NCBI GenBank assembly: GCA_013397455.1 | Contig: VYZB01000120.1 | Coordinates: forward strand, 1,921,440 to 1,985,439 | DNA length: 64,000 nucleotides | DNA from: Crotophaga sulcirostris | Taxonomy: Eukaryota; Chordata; Aves; Cuculiformes; Crotophagidae | Reading direction: 5' to 3' | In this document: piece after piece, positions 1-12,780 of the stretch | Layout of the letters: each line of letters opens with the position of its first letter | Numbering within the stretch: the stretch's first letter is position 1 | Translations under genes and position numbers: made by a program | Notes under the pieces: generated by a model | Told to the model about the DNA's origin: nothing | Database searches by the model: none | What the model saw: only the letters and a program-made list of their open reading frames with translations

Positions 1-282
1 GTTTTAGGACAAGCTATTACTTGGGAATTTTTTGGAAGTTCCTCAGACCACTGTGGGACTGATTCCTATACTTTTCTGTTCATACATTTGTCAGATCATT
101 GCATTAACACAGTTTTGTGCTGGATAATTTGAATGAGTGTGAGTTTACTCCCTTGGACTGGGAAAGAAAGGTGCTCACACCTCTTTAGAAGAAAACCAAC
201 CCTTGGGTTTCATTTTTTTGTGACAAAACTCATTGGCTCTCAGGCATAAAAATGACATTGGGAGGAATTATTAGTAAGTTCT
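1..282. other. noncoding, nothing recognised
   Basis: AT-rich sequence with no recognisable exon, repeat family or structured element. It is presumed to lie within the first intron of the claudin-10a transcript and borders the 3' end of an inverted CR1 element. Confidence 0.5.
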
Positions 283-1651
283 TTAGAATAGACTATTTCA
301 GTTGGAAGGGACCTACAATGATCATGTAGTCCACCTGCCTGGCCACTTCATGTCTGACCAAAATTAAAGCATGAGGGGATTGTCCAAATGTCACATAAAC
401 ACTGACAGGCTGGTGACATTGACCATCTCTCTAGGAAGCCTGTTCCTGTGTTCAACCACCCTCTTGGTAAATAAATGCTTCCTGACGTCCAGTTTAAACC
501 TCCCCTGTTGCAGCTTTGAACAGTTCCCACAGATTCTATCACTGGATGTCAGGGAGAAGAGATCAGCATCTCCCTCTCCACTTCTGCTCCTCAGGAAGTG
601 GTGGAGAGTAATGAGGTCACCCCTCAGCCTCTTTTCTCCAAACTAGACAAGCCCAAAGCCCCTAAGAGCTCCTCATAGGACATTCCTTCCATCCCTTTCA
701 CCAGCTTTGCTGCCCTCCTCTGGATGCATTCAAGGGCCTTCACATTCTTCTTAAACTGAGGGGCCCAGAACTACGCACAGTACTTGAACTGATGCAGCAC
801 CAGTACTGAATACAGCAGGATCTTCACCTCTTCTGACCAGCTGGTTACACTGTGTTTCATGCACCCCAGGATGCAATTTTCCCTCTTAGCTGCCAGGGCA
901 CACTGCTGCCTCATACGGAGGCTGCTGTTGACCAGGACCCCCAAATCCCTTTCTGCAGGACTGCTCTCCAGACACTCCTCTCCCAGTTTCTACATTGATA
1001 ACTGCCCGATCTATCTAGATGTCTCTGCAAATCCTCCTGTCCCTCTAAGAGTCAACAGCACCTCCCAGCTTGGTATCATCAGCAAACTTGCTAATGGTGC
1101 GTTCAACTGCTGCATCCAGATCAGTGATAAATATACTGAACAGCACGGGCCCTAAAATTGAACCCTGAGGAACACCACTGATGACTAGTCACCAGCCAGA
1201 TGTAGCCCCATTCACTACAACCCTTTGAGCCCTGTCCTTCAGACGGTTCTTCACCCAGCTCACCATGAACCTGTGCATCCCACAGTTGGACAACTTGTCC
1301 AATAGGATGCTGTGAGGGACAGTATCAAGAGCTTTACTAAAATCCAGAAAAAACACACCCACCACCTTCCCTTCATCCAGTAGGCGAGTGACCTTATCAT
1401 AGAAGGATATCAAATTACTTAAACAGAACTTTCCCTTTGTGAACCCGTGTTGACTGTGCCTGATGACTGCATTATGCTTTAAATGCCTTTCAACCGTACT
1501 CAGTATAATCTTCTCCATAATTATTCCAGGAACTGAGGTTAGACTAACAGGTCTGTAGTTTTACTGATCTACCTTCACATCCTTCTTGTGAATTGGAATA
1601 ACATTGGCTAACTTCCAGGTAGCAAGGACCTCCCTAGGCTCCCAGGATTTT
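283..1651 (-). mobile_element. CR1 LINE fragment with partial reverse transcriptase
   Basis: A 5'-truncated CR1 non-LTR retrotransposon inserted in reverse orientation. Its 3' end lies near 283 and its truncated end near 1651. Read on the minus strand, 1189-1518 encodes a typical CR1 reverse transcriptase stretch, including the palm block LDFSKALDTVPHSILLDKL. The frame is closed by a TGA at 1189-1191, but after that stop the same frame continues with the family's GVPQG block. The catalytic FADD motif is still legible at 1075-1086. The rest of the element, down to 283, matches the usual CR1 C-terminal and 3' UTR pattern but has further frame breaks. The copy is dead: it has lost the 5' UTR, ORF1 and endonuclease and carries nonsense changes. 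Boundaries are good to about 10 bases. Confidence 0.93.
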
Positions 1652-3435
1652 TAAACTACATACATTTGAAAAATCAGAATGGAATATTATTTCATAGTTT
1701 GTTTTTTATAATGTACAGAAGTTTATCATATTACCATGTACAGAAGACTCCCTCAGAAATGGTTATGCTCTCAGGTCTGAAATACAGGATATTATTTTAG
1801 CCCTTGCAGGTTCAGAATCACAAGCAATCATTATTGCCTCATAAGTTAAACACTGGATGACAACAGCATTTGTTCTGCAGCCAGGATAAGCAGGCTAGGG
1901 TCGTCATGCCTTTGTCCCAGAGTAATTTTTCTTGTAATTTTACCATGCATAGGTTGGGCAACTTGAGACTCTTTCCTGCCTCTGTCGTGTTTCAATTTCT
2001 AGGGTGCATAGAGCACTTGTGCAAAAGAAAAAAAACCCAACTTTATTTTTCTAAGGTTGAAGGACAACTTCCTTGTTTGCTAGGATTTCCTTGAGAATTT
2101 GAATGTCGAAAAGGTAAAGCAGACATGCTTTATATATATAGACAGGCTTGTAGGAGCATCATCACCTGGATAAGGTCAGGTCTGCTCTCAGCGATAGATC
2201 TGGGGAATACACCTCAAATTGGTGTACGCATTGGAGGAAATTAACACAGCTGTGAAATGAGGAGGCTTGCACTGTGTACTGCATTGTGCAGAACAAGTGC
2301 ACCCTGAAAAATGAGCAACCAGGTTCTCTTCTCCAAAGGAAAGTGGACAAAGGAATGTTTCTATGTTACCTAAAAAAAAAAAAATCCTTCAGAGTGGGAA
2401 CACCAGTTAATAATCACCAGTCCTTGCTGGGGTCGCCACTGTTGTTTTTCTTAAGCTATCAGAAATGGAATCAAATTAAATTACTGCATGTTTTTTTGTG
2501 AACTGCCAGGACAGGAATGATTTTAAGCTATGCAGTTCATATATTACATAACAAAAAAAAAAAAATTAATAGGAAGTAACAACCCAAAGCATTTTAAAGA
2601 AGTAGTGAAAAATTGCATTCCATGAGTCAATAAACTTTCCCCTCTCCCATTCTGGGCAGTATGTTTGGACATTGCAGACTTTGTTTCTTGACACTGACAT
2701 TAATACATTATTTCTTTCTTTTTTTTTTTTTTACTCAGCTTAATTTTGTCGAAAAAAGCCTGTGTTGTTCCCTGAAAGTTTGTAATACAATGCTTTTAAA
2801 AATAGATATAACCTGTTTAACAAACTGAGCAGGAAATGTGAAGAAGTGCATCTCCTACTTTACTGGAGGTGCATTCCACCTGGCCAACAGCACAGGTGCA
2901 GCTCTTGGCATTCAGAAGTTTCCTCCACATCAAATTAAGTTTTGCTAAACCCCAGTAGGTCACAGTGGAAAGGAGGGAAACTTTTGGATTGATTTTTAGA
3001 ATCAAAAATCCCTGTGTAAACAGATTTAGAAAGCATTTGCAGAATAAAAGAACACTATCTAATGGAATTTGAAAGGATTCAATCGTGGTGGGAAGGCAGA
3101 TAAGCAAATGTCTTTCCAAAGCAGCCAGTGTTCAGAAACTATCCTTGCAGTGAGCCGTAAAGGAGAGACTTAGTCCTGACCCGTGGCTGAGCTGCAGTCC
3201 ACAGTTGAGACCTTGGTGTTCCTGAAGTAGGAACCCTTTTCTGTTGAGCATGTACTCTGCCCTCACGTGCCCCAGCTGGTCTGTGCCATTTCCTGAGTAC
3301 CAGGCACAAGGAGTCTTGTCATCTGTTATGGGCACCAGGATAGCTCCCGGTTGGAGGACTCGAAGAAGCTGGAGCCAACCAGGGGCATAGCAACAGGACA
3401 AGGGGCCTGAGTTGAAACATGGGACGTTCCCATCA
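1652..3435. other. noncoding stretch with homopolymer runs
   Basis: No exon or repeat family recognised. There are short A runs near 2371-2383 and 2551-2565 and a T run near 2718-2732. Short open frames on either strand here show no family signature. Presumed intronic. Confidence 0.5.
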
Positions 3436-3641
3436 GCGATTAGAAAAAAATTGTTGACCATGAAGGTTGTCAAGCACAGTAGCAGGCTGCCCAGAAAGGC
3501 TGTGGGATCTCCCTCCATGGAGGTGTTCAAGGTTTAACTGGACATGGTCCTGAAGAAGCCCATCTGATTAGATATGTTTTGGACAAGATGACCTCTGGAG
3601 GTCTCTTCTAACCTGAATTATGCTATTATCCTATGATTTTG
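3436..3641 (+). mobile_element. CR1 LINE 3' end
   Basis: The 3'-terminal piece of a CR1 element in forward orientation. It begins in the segment coding the last part of the reverse transcriptase ORF (the region reading as caggctgcccagaaagg and ccatggaggtgttcaagg). It continues through the characteristic 3' UTR with acctctggaggtctcttcta, and ends at a diverged copy of the terminal octamer repeat (cctatgatt). The copy is severely 5' truncated and has no coding potential. Confidence 0.9.
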
Positions 3642-6600
3642 AAACAACTAGAGCAGCACTGGGATGCATTTGGCTTATTAGAGCTCTAAGTGGTGCACCT
3701 GTGCACTAATGATTACATATGATATGCTATGCTCAGAACATGGTTGCATGTGGTCCCTGCTACTATGTTATTTAGCCCACTTGCTGAAATCTTCTTTTCA
3801 CAGATATGTGTCTTTCTCTTCATAACAGTAGTACACAGCACAGAAGTCTTTATCTCTGCCAGTGTAACACCCTTCCCAAGACAGTAGAGTGGGAACAAGG
3901 AGAAGACAGAGGAGCTGCTGAAGAAAGGAATTGATTTCCAGAGTGGATGCAAGGAGCAAAGATGCGAGGCATGTTCTTCAACTAAAGGGCAGTGGTAGCA
4001 ACTGAAGGCAGCGGTGGAGGAGATGACATGGAGGAGATGATGATGTGAGGTGACTGATGGGCATGACAATGGCCCTGAAAGAGCCAGAAATAAGTCATGG
4101 GAGATCATGGGCAAGGAGTGACAAATCTACACTGTGTTCTTTGTACCTATCCCTGCTTAGGTACCACCTAAACCTCAATGCAAATTTGTCCCAGTTTCCA
4201 GTTGGGAGGTTTCCAGTTAGGAGGAAAAGGAGACAGGTGAAGGTGAGGATGTGCTTTATGCCTTCCCAGCAGTGTCTCTATCTGCAAGGAAACTATTCCC
4301 CATGCACTCCTCTGGTTCCTCTCCCCAGTTCACACAGCAGCCCCATATTTACTCAGAGAAGGGTTGTATCATGAAGAGGGTATTGTGGTTTACCATCTCC
4401 AGCCCCACTGTTTATCAAGCATCAGTTTTCCCAGCCAGTGGCATAGAAAGATTTCATTTAACTGAGACCATGAAAACCACAACCTGGAGCAAAACACCTT
4501 CTGTAGCTTGACTTAATCTGAGAGCAAATGGACTGGGATCAAAAAAGGTCACGGTGACAAAGCAGAGTCAAAAGCTGACTTAGATCAACATGCTCAAGCA
4601 ACTCAGAAACAAAGGGAATGAGGAAATAATATGTGACTGACTTTTGATCAATACAGATTCAAAAATTGATAAACTGAGGTTGAAATTAACATGCATTCAA
4701 TCTGTCAGCGATACTCCTTCTTTTGATCCTACTGATTTGATTCGGTTTCTAAAGTTGTGAGTGTATTTGAAATTGAAGTGATAGCCAGACTGGTTTGACA
4801 GAAGTGGGTAAAACCCTCCAGCGAAAAGGGGGGCTGCGTGCAGAAGCTCTTGGATAAAGAGGACAGATTTAAAATCAGATTTAAACTTCCTGATCTTAAA
4901 GAACCACAAATAAAACTGCCAATAATGAAATCTGAGGAGGGAAAAAACTTTTAAAACATAGATGGCAATGGGAGTGTGCGCATGCTGGGGTACATAGTCA
5001 GGTTCCCCCTGTTTTCTTGTCCTCTGAGAGCACTACCTTGTCAAAAATCAAATGGCTCAAATGCACTCAGAATATTTTCAGTGTACCGAGTGGTGCTTTG
5101 GCTCATTTTGTGTGCAATTTGTGTGCAGCATGGGATGTTCCTATTCCTCAGTGCAATGTGGTGCCCCCATGCTGACTGGAGAAAACAGTCTGTTGGTGTC
5201 TACTGCATGAAGCAGTGTATTATCTAGGAGAAAACTCATTTGGACAGCTTATTTTTGCTGGGTCACAGTCCAGAGTAGCCAACAAGACATTTGCCAAGGG
5301 CAGGACACAATGTGCTCTGCCTGTTACATTAATGCTTTCAAGTTCCCATACTGAAAATAGTTTTCTTTCATTACATTGCAGTAGTTCTACCTTGCCATTA
5401 CCCTTAGAAAGAAATAAAGCATTTTTCACTGATAATACAGATTGAGGCATGCACTGTGTTTTTCTGTTTTTCTCTTTGTTCAACTGTCTTTTCTCAGCTA
5501 TTTATTTTGGTAGCTCATTTAGATGTTCATTCTAGATTTTTAATTCATTTTAGCTGCAAGCCAGGTGAAGAAGGGGCGAATCAGTTTTAACAATTTAGCC
5601 TTAAAGCTATGAAAAGTCGTTCTCCATGTCAGAAATTAATTTCAACTTTTAGAAAAGAAGAAATTCTTAAACAGCTTTGATTGAAGTCCAGTTTGTCAGG
5701 AAAGTTTGCAGCACTAAATGGTGGCCAGTGTTTCTGATTTTGATGATAAGGCTTTTATGTTGATTTAAATATTGCACTGCGCTTTTTTTTCAGTAAGCAG
5801 AGTTGTACAGTGGGAGGCAATCTGTTTACTTTGTGCTAGCTCTGTGACAATTTGATTTCTTTTTTTCCCGCTTTCTTTCTAGTTTTATATGTAGGTAGGA
5901 ATCAGAAAACCTTTCAACAGGAAATTCATAAATTCAGAAGATTCCATGTGACAAATTGTTGGCTTTTGATTGTAAATTGCTTGAAAAATACCAACAATAT
6001 AAAAATGCCAGCGCATACCAAACAGTGAGAGTGGAGACACCAGTGCTTATTGCAGTGACTACTCTTTGTTTTTCTACAAATGGTGCACTATTGACAAAAA
6101 TGACTTTCAGTGATGTCTGAGGATAAAGAGTTTATTTGGAAAGACGGCCCAGAGCATTTTTTTTCACGTGGTGTTCTGGGAAATGTTAACTTTTCTATGC
6201 CATTACGGGAAAAACCTGATTTAGGTAAGAAAGAGTTAGGACATATACTGGCATGCAAAAGCTACAGGTTTGCTGTATCCATTAAAGAACCTGATACAGA
6301 TGTTAAAATTCAGCTGAAGGAAGTGGTTGTGTTATTGCTGGATATACTGCTAACGCAAAATACTGTACTTCAGTATGAAATGCAAAACATAATCATTCAC
6401 AAAACCCAATTCCCAGTCATAAATCCTGCCCTCCTCCCCTTTCCCACCTCCAGTCCCATGAAACACAGGGTATCTCTGGAAGATGTGCAGATTTATGAGA
6501 GGAATTTTTTTGCCTGTAAAGGAAACCTAAAGGGACTGTCTTAGGTGTAGGCATCAGCTTACAGGTGTCCGTGCACAGGCTGATCAGTAGCAGAGCACAC

Positions 6601-8957
6601 TAGAGCCTTGTGGAGCTGCTGTTCTGTGCCAGCCATTGTCCTCACTGGGCACTTTCCAGTGACACGTCACATGCCCTGAGTTGTGAAAATATTGATTTTG
6701 GGATCACATGCCTGAACCCGTTTCAGTTTTCCTCCCATCCCAAACAGGAGCTAGCCTCAAGCTGGGATCCTCGTCAAGCCAGAGTAATGCCTTGGAGGTT
6801 GCTCCAAGCCACTTTGCTGCCTGTACTTTGCAGAGGTGGGCTTTACACACCTCTGCCACAACTGATTCCTAGCTCTGGCAGCACAAGCCCCAATGCCAGA
6901 CACCTCTGCAGGCTGAACTGTGCTTAAGCATGCCCCAAGGTGCAAGTCCCTCTTGCCTGCTTGCTGTCTCTCTCTGCAGAGCCCCATAGCGGCTCTGTTT
7001 CAGGTGACTGCTTCTGAGGGGATGCTGCCGAAGGTCACCAGCCTCAGGCAGGTGTTACATCCTGGCTCTACACAGGGTGACTTGAGAAATGAAAGAAATT
7101 ATGGCTTTGGGAACTGAGTTTAAGGTATGGAAAGGAAAATCTACAGTTGAAACTAAGAGAAAGTGCAATCCTCCTCTGTGTTCAACTAAAGTTATTTTCT
7201 TTCTATTTTTCTAGCAAGCCTCACTACTGGAGTACTGACTGAACAGCCTCTGCTTGCCTACTCTGCTGGCACAATATTGTCCTCCTGGGCTCTTCCAGGC
7301 TTCCCACCTAACTGTACACATCTGCTGCCTGCTCTCATCCCAATGAGTCATGGCATGAGTGGCTCAGCAAATGGGCATCCTCAAGTTTTGAACTCTCATC
7401 CCTCTGCCCCTTTCATGTCTCCAACAGTGGCACCCATGGGCAAGTGTCTCATGCAGGCAGAAACTACCCAGTTGCCTGATGAACCTCATGAACTCTGGTG
7501 CTTGTTTGTTTGTTTCTTGGTGTTTGGCAGGGACCAGCGGCATCCTTGGATGCAGCAACTGATAGGCTCTTTGCCCAAGTGCATTGCAGTGATTAACCTG
7601 GTACCTCTGTCTGTCAGCTTGGAGGTTTCTACACCACATCAGAAAGACAGGAAAGTTGAAGATTTGCTTGAACTCTCTGGAGCTGAAATAATGCCCCAAG
7701 GGTGGGCATCCACCTGGATATTCTGCTAGATATATGCCGCAGGGTCAGCGCAAAATGGACAGATGTAATAAAGCCTCTTACAGCTTGTGTGGGGCAGACC
7801 TTGCTCTTCAAACAAGACTTGGAGGAGCCAAGGGGCCATGTTTTCCAATGCAGGACTGTAATAGGTCACTCTCCTGTTTGTGCTGACCCTGAACTCAATC
7901 CCCCTTCTGTGAGGCACTTCTCAGCATGCCGGTGTCTGTTGGCTTGTAAGAAGGGCTCCTGCCAAGCTCTTCAGGCGTGGAGTAGATCATTCCCTTCTCA
8001 TTTTCATAGTGTCATGGTTAATTTCTAATGAGAAGTGCCTTTGAACTTCTGAACTTTAAACTTAGTGGAAGTGGCCCTCCCTTGAGTACATCAAAACCTG
8101 TAGCTGTGCTTAGGGGAATAATTCCCACTCATGATGCCGAGAAATTATCCCTAGCCCTTTATGTGACACATGCATCATTAAATATATTAATATACATGAG
8201 TAGAAAAATAAAGCCCTGAAACTAGGATGCACATCCCTGAGAGCAGAATTTGCTCTGCAGATTATCAAATGAGCTGAAATACTGTCACAAAGAAAATCTC
8301 AGAACAAAGCGAAAAAGCATGTTCATGTATATATATTTGTATACATTGAAAGAATGTGATACAAAGACTTCTTTGTATCCCTGTCTTATATTATGTGTAA
8401 GAATAGGAAAGAGATTAGGTTCATATCAAAACTACTATTTCCTTGGTATAGGAGCAAAATTATCAGCCCAAAACCTCACCAATCACTTTTTGATCTCTTC
8501 TTAACAAAATTAAATGCCTATACAGCTCAGTAAGTAAGCATTACAACCACAAACTGATGAAGTCAGTACAAAAAGTAGCAAGAGAGAAAGAAAGATTTAG
8601 GATAAGCAGAGGAGACTAGAGTAAGCCCATCCCTCTTTTGAAGATAAAAATATTATTTTCCCTTTCCTTACAGAAATCTACAATTAGAGACTACAAATCA
8701 TATCGGATCACAGGGCTTCTCCTTATTCACACAATTTCTTATCCATTAGATATTCCTACATACTACTACTTATCAACTCTATATTTCATTATTAGAAATG
8801 GGATAGGCATGTAATAATTACAGCAATTTATTAGCCTTATTGGGAATTATCTAGTTTTACTTCCAGGACACAGAGGTACTTTCTTTGCAGTTTTGCCTTA
8901 AAGCCCACTGACCTAAAAATGCCCATCAGGACATAAATTTCACTAGGATTTTTCTTC
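3642..8957. other. noncoding stretch, presumed intron
   Basis: About 5.3 kb without a recognisable exon or repeat family. The longest open frames are at 6110-6544 (plus, opens with GTG, about 143 codons) and 7277-7729 (plus). Both are of a length expected by chance in this much AT-rich DNA, and neither contains a domain I recognise. The 6600-8030 part is somewhat richer in G+C than its flanks. Confidence 0.5.
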
Positions 8958-9990
8958 TCACACTTTCCCCCCAATGCACACACAATTTATGTTCTTGCCA
9001 GTAAGGACTTGTTTTAATGTGTTTAATCCATTAGAGAAGATGTCCTGAATGAACCAGTTGTGAATCGTGGGTCGTTGCCTTTCATCAGCTCCACTCAAAC
9101 AGTGGGTTATGGCAAGGTATGACATTCTAGCTTGCTTTGTTTGTGCAACAGCTGGAATTTTTGTAATGGGGAAGTAAGGTACTTGAGCAATCTCCATTTG
9201 TTTTCAGTAGGGCTGCAGTAGCCTTGAATGAGGAGGTGTTTCTGAGGTTCTTTCCTTGTTGGTTTCCACCATTTGATGCTGATTTTGCTTTTTCCTTATA
9301 TGACAGCAGTCATGCCTGCTTGATAAGGTATATCACATCCTCCTTGAGACTTGCCTGGGTAGCAAGGATAGTGTTCAGCATTTCTGTGGGCATGCTCTGT
9401 GCTGTTGCAATGTAGTATTTTTTACTTGAGAGTCCCATCACCTTCAGTGACTTTAGCTCTGCTGTCCCAATATATTTGTAAGCTTGGGAGTACCCAGAGC
9501 TTTGATGATGAACCTGCATTATCACTCCCTCATGCATTTGTACCTATCAGTAGAGCTTGCCAGATTTTATGTTAAAAGGATGAAGCTGACAGCTCATGAA
9601 AATTTGTTGTAGTCTACCCTGCCTAGCATCTTCCTTCAGGACAGCCAACCATTGGTTTGCACAGTTATTTCTGCACTATGCATCCAGCAACTTAGGGTCT
9701 TATTTGAATGATTTCATGACCAACTTACTAAGTAGTTTGTATCCAAAACCAATTACCAATGGTTCTTTCTTCATTGTGAGCTGGATCCTGGTGGGTTTTA
9801 TTATTATCTTGGAAGTAGTGAGGGGTCAACACCATAAGAGGCAAGTCAGTGAGGCATTTACTTTGTTATTATCAGAGTATTTTAATGTAGGTGTGAAACG
9901 GCTGAGAATGCCATTTCTCCAGCTCCCAAACCCTTTTCTGATGCCCATTTCAGGAAGGATCTCTAAATTGTGATAGTGAGTGTTGACCTT
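8958..9990 (-). pseudogene. candidate decayed coding sequence, identity unknown
   Basis: Read on the minus strand, a single frame runs from about 9974 down to about 9130, roughly 280 codons. It has only about six or seven stop positions, where neutral AT-rich DNA should give two to three times more. The translation between stops looks protein-like, for example CANQWLAVLKEDARQGRLQQ and MGLSSKKYYIATAQSMPTEM. Some stops are single-step changes from common codons, such as a TGA after LIKQA where CGA would read arginine. Near 9190 the apparent coding signal moves to another frame, open from 9197 to 8958 (SYLAITHCLSGADERQRP), as after a frameshift. I do not recognise the family. It could be a processed pseudogene, a decayed transposon or viral-derived gene, or a chance run. 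No poly(A) tail or flanking duplication is obvious. Confidence 0.3.
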
Positions 9991-12659
9991 GCCTTATGCA
10001 TTAGCATGCTTATGAATTTCTCTTATTTACTTTTGTTGCTTCTTAAACTAAGACAATACTACTGCACAATTATTAGCTATCCCTGTTTACTGGTATCATG
10101 GGTGAGGTTAAAGTGCATTTGTGCCTGGAAAGAACTCTTCAGATGCAAATGCAAAATTTTCCCCTTGTTTGTAGGCTGAAACAACATGAGGGCACGCTGT
10201 GTAACCTCCCCATTTGGCTGGACCACAGCTAGAAATGTGACGCTTGCTTTGCACCTGAGTATGCAGAGACACCTTAACAGAAGTAGCTTTGTGTGATGGA
10301 CTGCTGTATATATGCTTAAGGGGCAGGGTTGCTGAAAGCAACTCTGAAAGCAGCTCTTTGTGAATACATAAGTCACAGGAGGGCTGTGTTTGAAGATTAT
10401 ATCATATCCAGTGGAGGTGATACAATCTACACAGTGTGTACATCTCTGAAATGAGTCATTATTTTGAATAATGGTCCATGCTTGTTCATTAACTTGCGAA
10501 CAGTTATAAGTAAGGCTTAGCAAGAGGGACTGATTTCAAGATTTCAACCCCTCCTCGAGGTCTGCCACTCTGCCCAGTTTAAATAGCTCTGACAAAGGAC
10601 ATGAGAACTGGTAACAGGATTAATGACACATGGATAAACAGAGCTATTGATCTGTGTGACAGCTGACATAAATACCTGTGTGGTCTAACCACAGTGACGC
10701 TTCTCTTCCTCTCCCTTCTCTTGCCAGCCATTTTCATCATGACTTCTTTAGTGTCTCCGCAAGGGGTCCCTTCATTCTAGTCTCTATTGCAATGTTGATA
10801 ACAACCCCACAGACGAAGTAATCAGAACTTTCCACAAGTTCACTTGAATTTACAATGACTCTGATGTAATATGACAACTGGTGTTCAGCAATAAGCGCAG
10901 TATGGGTAGCTCTGTCCCAGATTATCACTGCAGAGTACCACCTGGAAAATGCAAGAGGTAAGAGTCTCTCTAACTTAGACGTTCAAAGTCTAGATAACCA
11001 CATCTGGGCTAGTCACCCTTGTCTCCATCTAAAATAGGTTGTGTGAATCCTACCCTACGTGTAGGATTCAGTTCCAGATTATAGACACCTGGATTTAGGC
11101 GTCTAGTTTTAAGTGTCCGCATGTTAGATAGATGTCCAGGCTCCACGGTGATCATCAGAGCTCCATGCAATATTGTCAAAAGAGTCTGGAGAGCTGCTCA
11201 GCTGATCAAATATGGGGTGAAATGGGATAAACTGTGTCCTTGAAGGGCCTGATTTGTTTTACTGACTGTAAAAGGAACCAAGACCGACAAATCCATATGT
11301 AGTCATCTATAGTATAAATGCCATGGGTTGGGATTTTAACTGTGTTTGATGTTGCTCCCTGTATTTACAAATGGAGACAGAAACAGTCTGAAAAGTTTTC
11401 AGCATGTACAAATATAGACTGGCAGCAATGGAGATAAATTTTGCGCCCTCTTCTGGAAAAAATGTTTGGCACATTAATGTAATAAAAATATTTTTTAAAA
11501 AAGAGAAATATATACAGTGAAGTTGTCTCTTCATTTTTTCTAGAATAGACTTGGCACAATGAACAACTTCTTAGATCCTGACTGTTCCTTCAGTTGTGAT
11601 CACTTACAAGTACCGGTACATATGGCTTCTGAATTGTGAATTTATCTGCTGATGAAGTTAATAATCAGACTGTGGTCTCTTGTGAAATATGACTTCCAAG
11701 GGAAAACATCAAAGCTCAATGAAAACAAAGATTTTTTTTCTTTTAAAAAAAACCTGTTGGTATTTGTTCACCTGGAAAACCCAGAGCAGAAAATGACTGG
11801 ACAAGTCTGAAGATTATCTCAGTTATGGCAGTTTTACAGCAACATCACTCGATTAATTTCTAAACTGTTAAGATTTATGCAGTTTCGAGTTCATAATCAG
11901 ATTCTATATCCAGTCAGAGGAAAGCAAACAGCAATTACTGTTTCACTTGTAAGAAGAAATGGGACTTTTCAGGTCTATATCACATGCCTTATCTCTCTGA
12001 ACAAGCTGAAATGTGGCAGACGGTTAATGCAAGCAAAAAGAAGTGGTTGGACCTAGCAAGCCTGACCTGGGAAGAATGGTTATTTTGGCTATCAAAAAAG
12101 AGAGCTACTCGTTCACCCACTTATGTGGTAGGTTTGTGGTCTGAAACTTGAAACATGTATGAAAAGGGGAATAAGAAGGGTATGGACAGCTTTCCAGATG
12201 GGATCTGCACATTTCTGTCTCTGAGCATTTTTATCCAATTCAGCTGAATGACGCCTCTTCCAAATTTCTAATTTAAACAGGATAAACTAAAATGGAGCAA
12301 GCAGTTACCAGAGTCCTCAGTCTGTATGATGTCAGCAGAAGTTTTTGCAGGGTAGCTGCAAAACTACTCTTTATACCTTTGACAGACCAATAACATGTAT
12401 TAACCATGGTCATAACATCTGTGGTGGAATCTTAGCCAACAGTATGAAAAGAGTCACTGGAATAATCAGCTCTCTTCAGTCATTTTCAGCTTCAGAGAGA
12501 AAAGAAGTTTTGCTAGGGAGAAGAAATGAGATCTGTCCTGTGAAATCAGTTGTCCTTCAGACCAGTTCTCTCTCCAGTCTGGATAAGGGAGTATTAAGTC
12601 AGAGTTTGGCCTGACTGTTAGCTCTGCTTTGTGGAGCTGTTAAGTGTTAACTTTGCTAA
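9991..12659. other. noncoding stretch, presumed intron
   Basis: No exon or repeat family recognised. A minus-strand open frame at 10077-10523 is cysteine-rich but shows no domain. There is a small perfect inverted repeat at 11045-11053 / 11061-11069 (gaatcctac and its complement, 7-base loop). Confidence 0.5.
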
Positions 12660-12780
12660 CTGTCCTTAAAAAGCAATGTAGAGGGAAACATAGTGACAAA
12701 GGATGAAGAAAAGGCTGAGGTACTTAATGCCTTCTTTGCCTCAGTTTTTAATAGTAAGACCAGGAGTGGAAGGTGGATAA
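12660..12780 (+). mobile_element. internal CR1 ORF2 fragment
   Basis: A short internal piece of CR1 ORF2 in forward orientation. The plus-strand translation around 12690-12765 reads VTKDEEKAEVLNAFFASVFN, the well-known block just upstream of the CR1 reverse transcriptase domain. Neither the 3' UTR nor the RT palm is present, so this is an orphan fragment left by deletion or recombination. The ends are approximate. Confidence 0.75.

Noticed and set aside
6110..6544. 144-codon plus-strand open frame, opening with GTG
   Set aside because: A few frames of this length are expected by chance in 64 kb of AT-rich DNA. No domain, splice context or family similarity was recognised.
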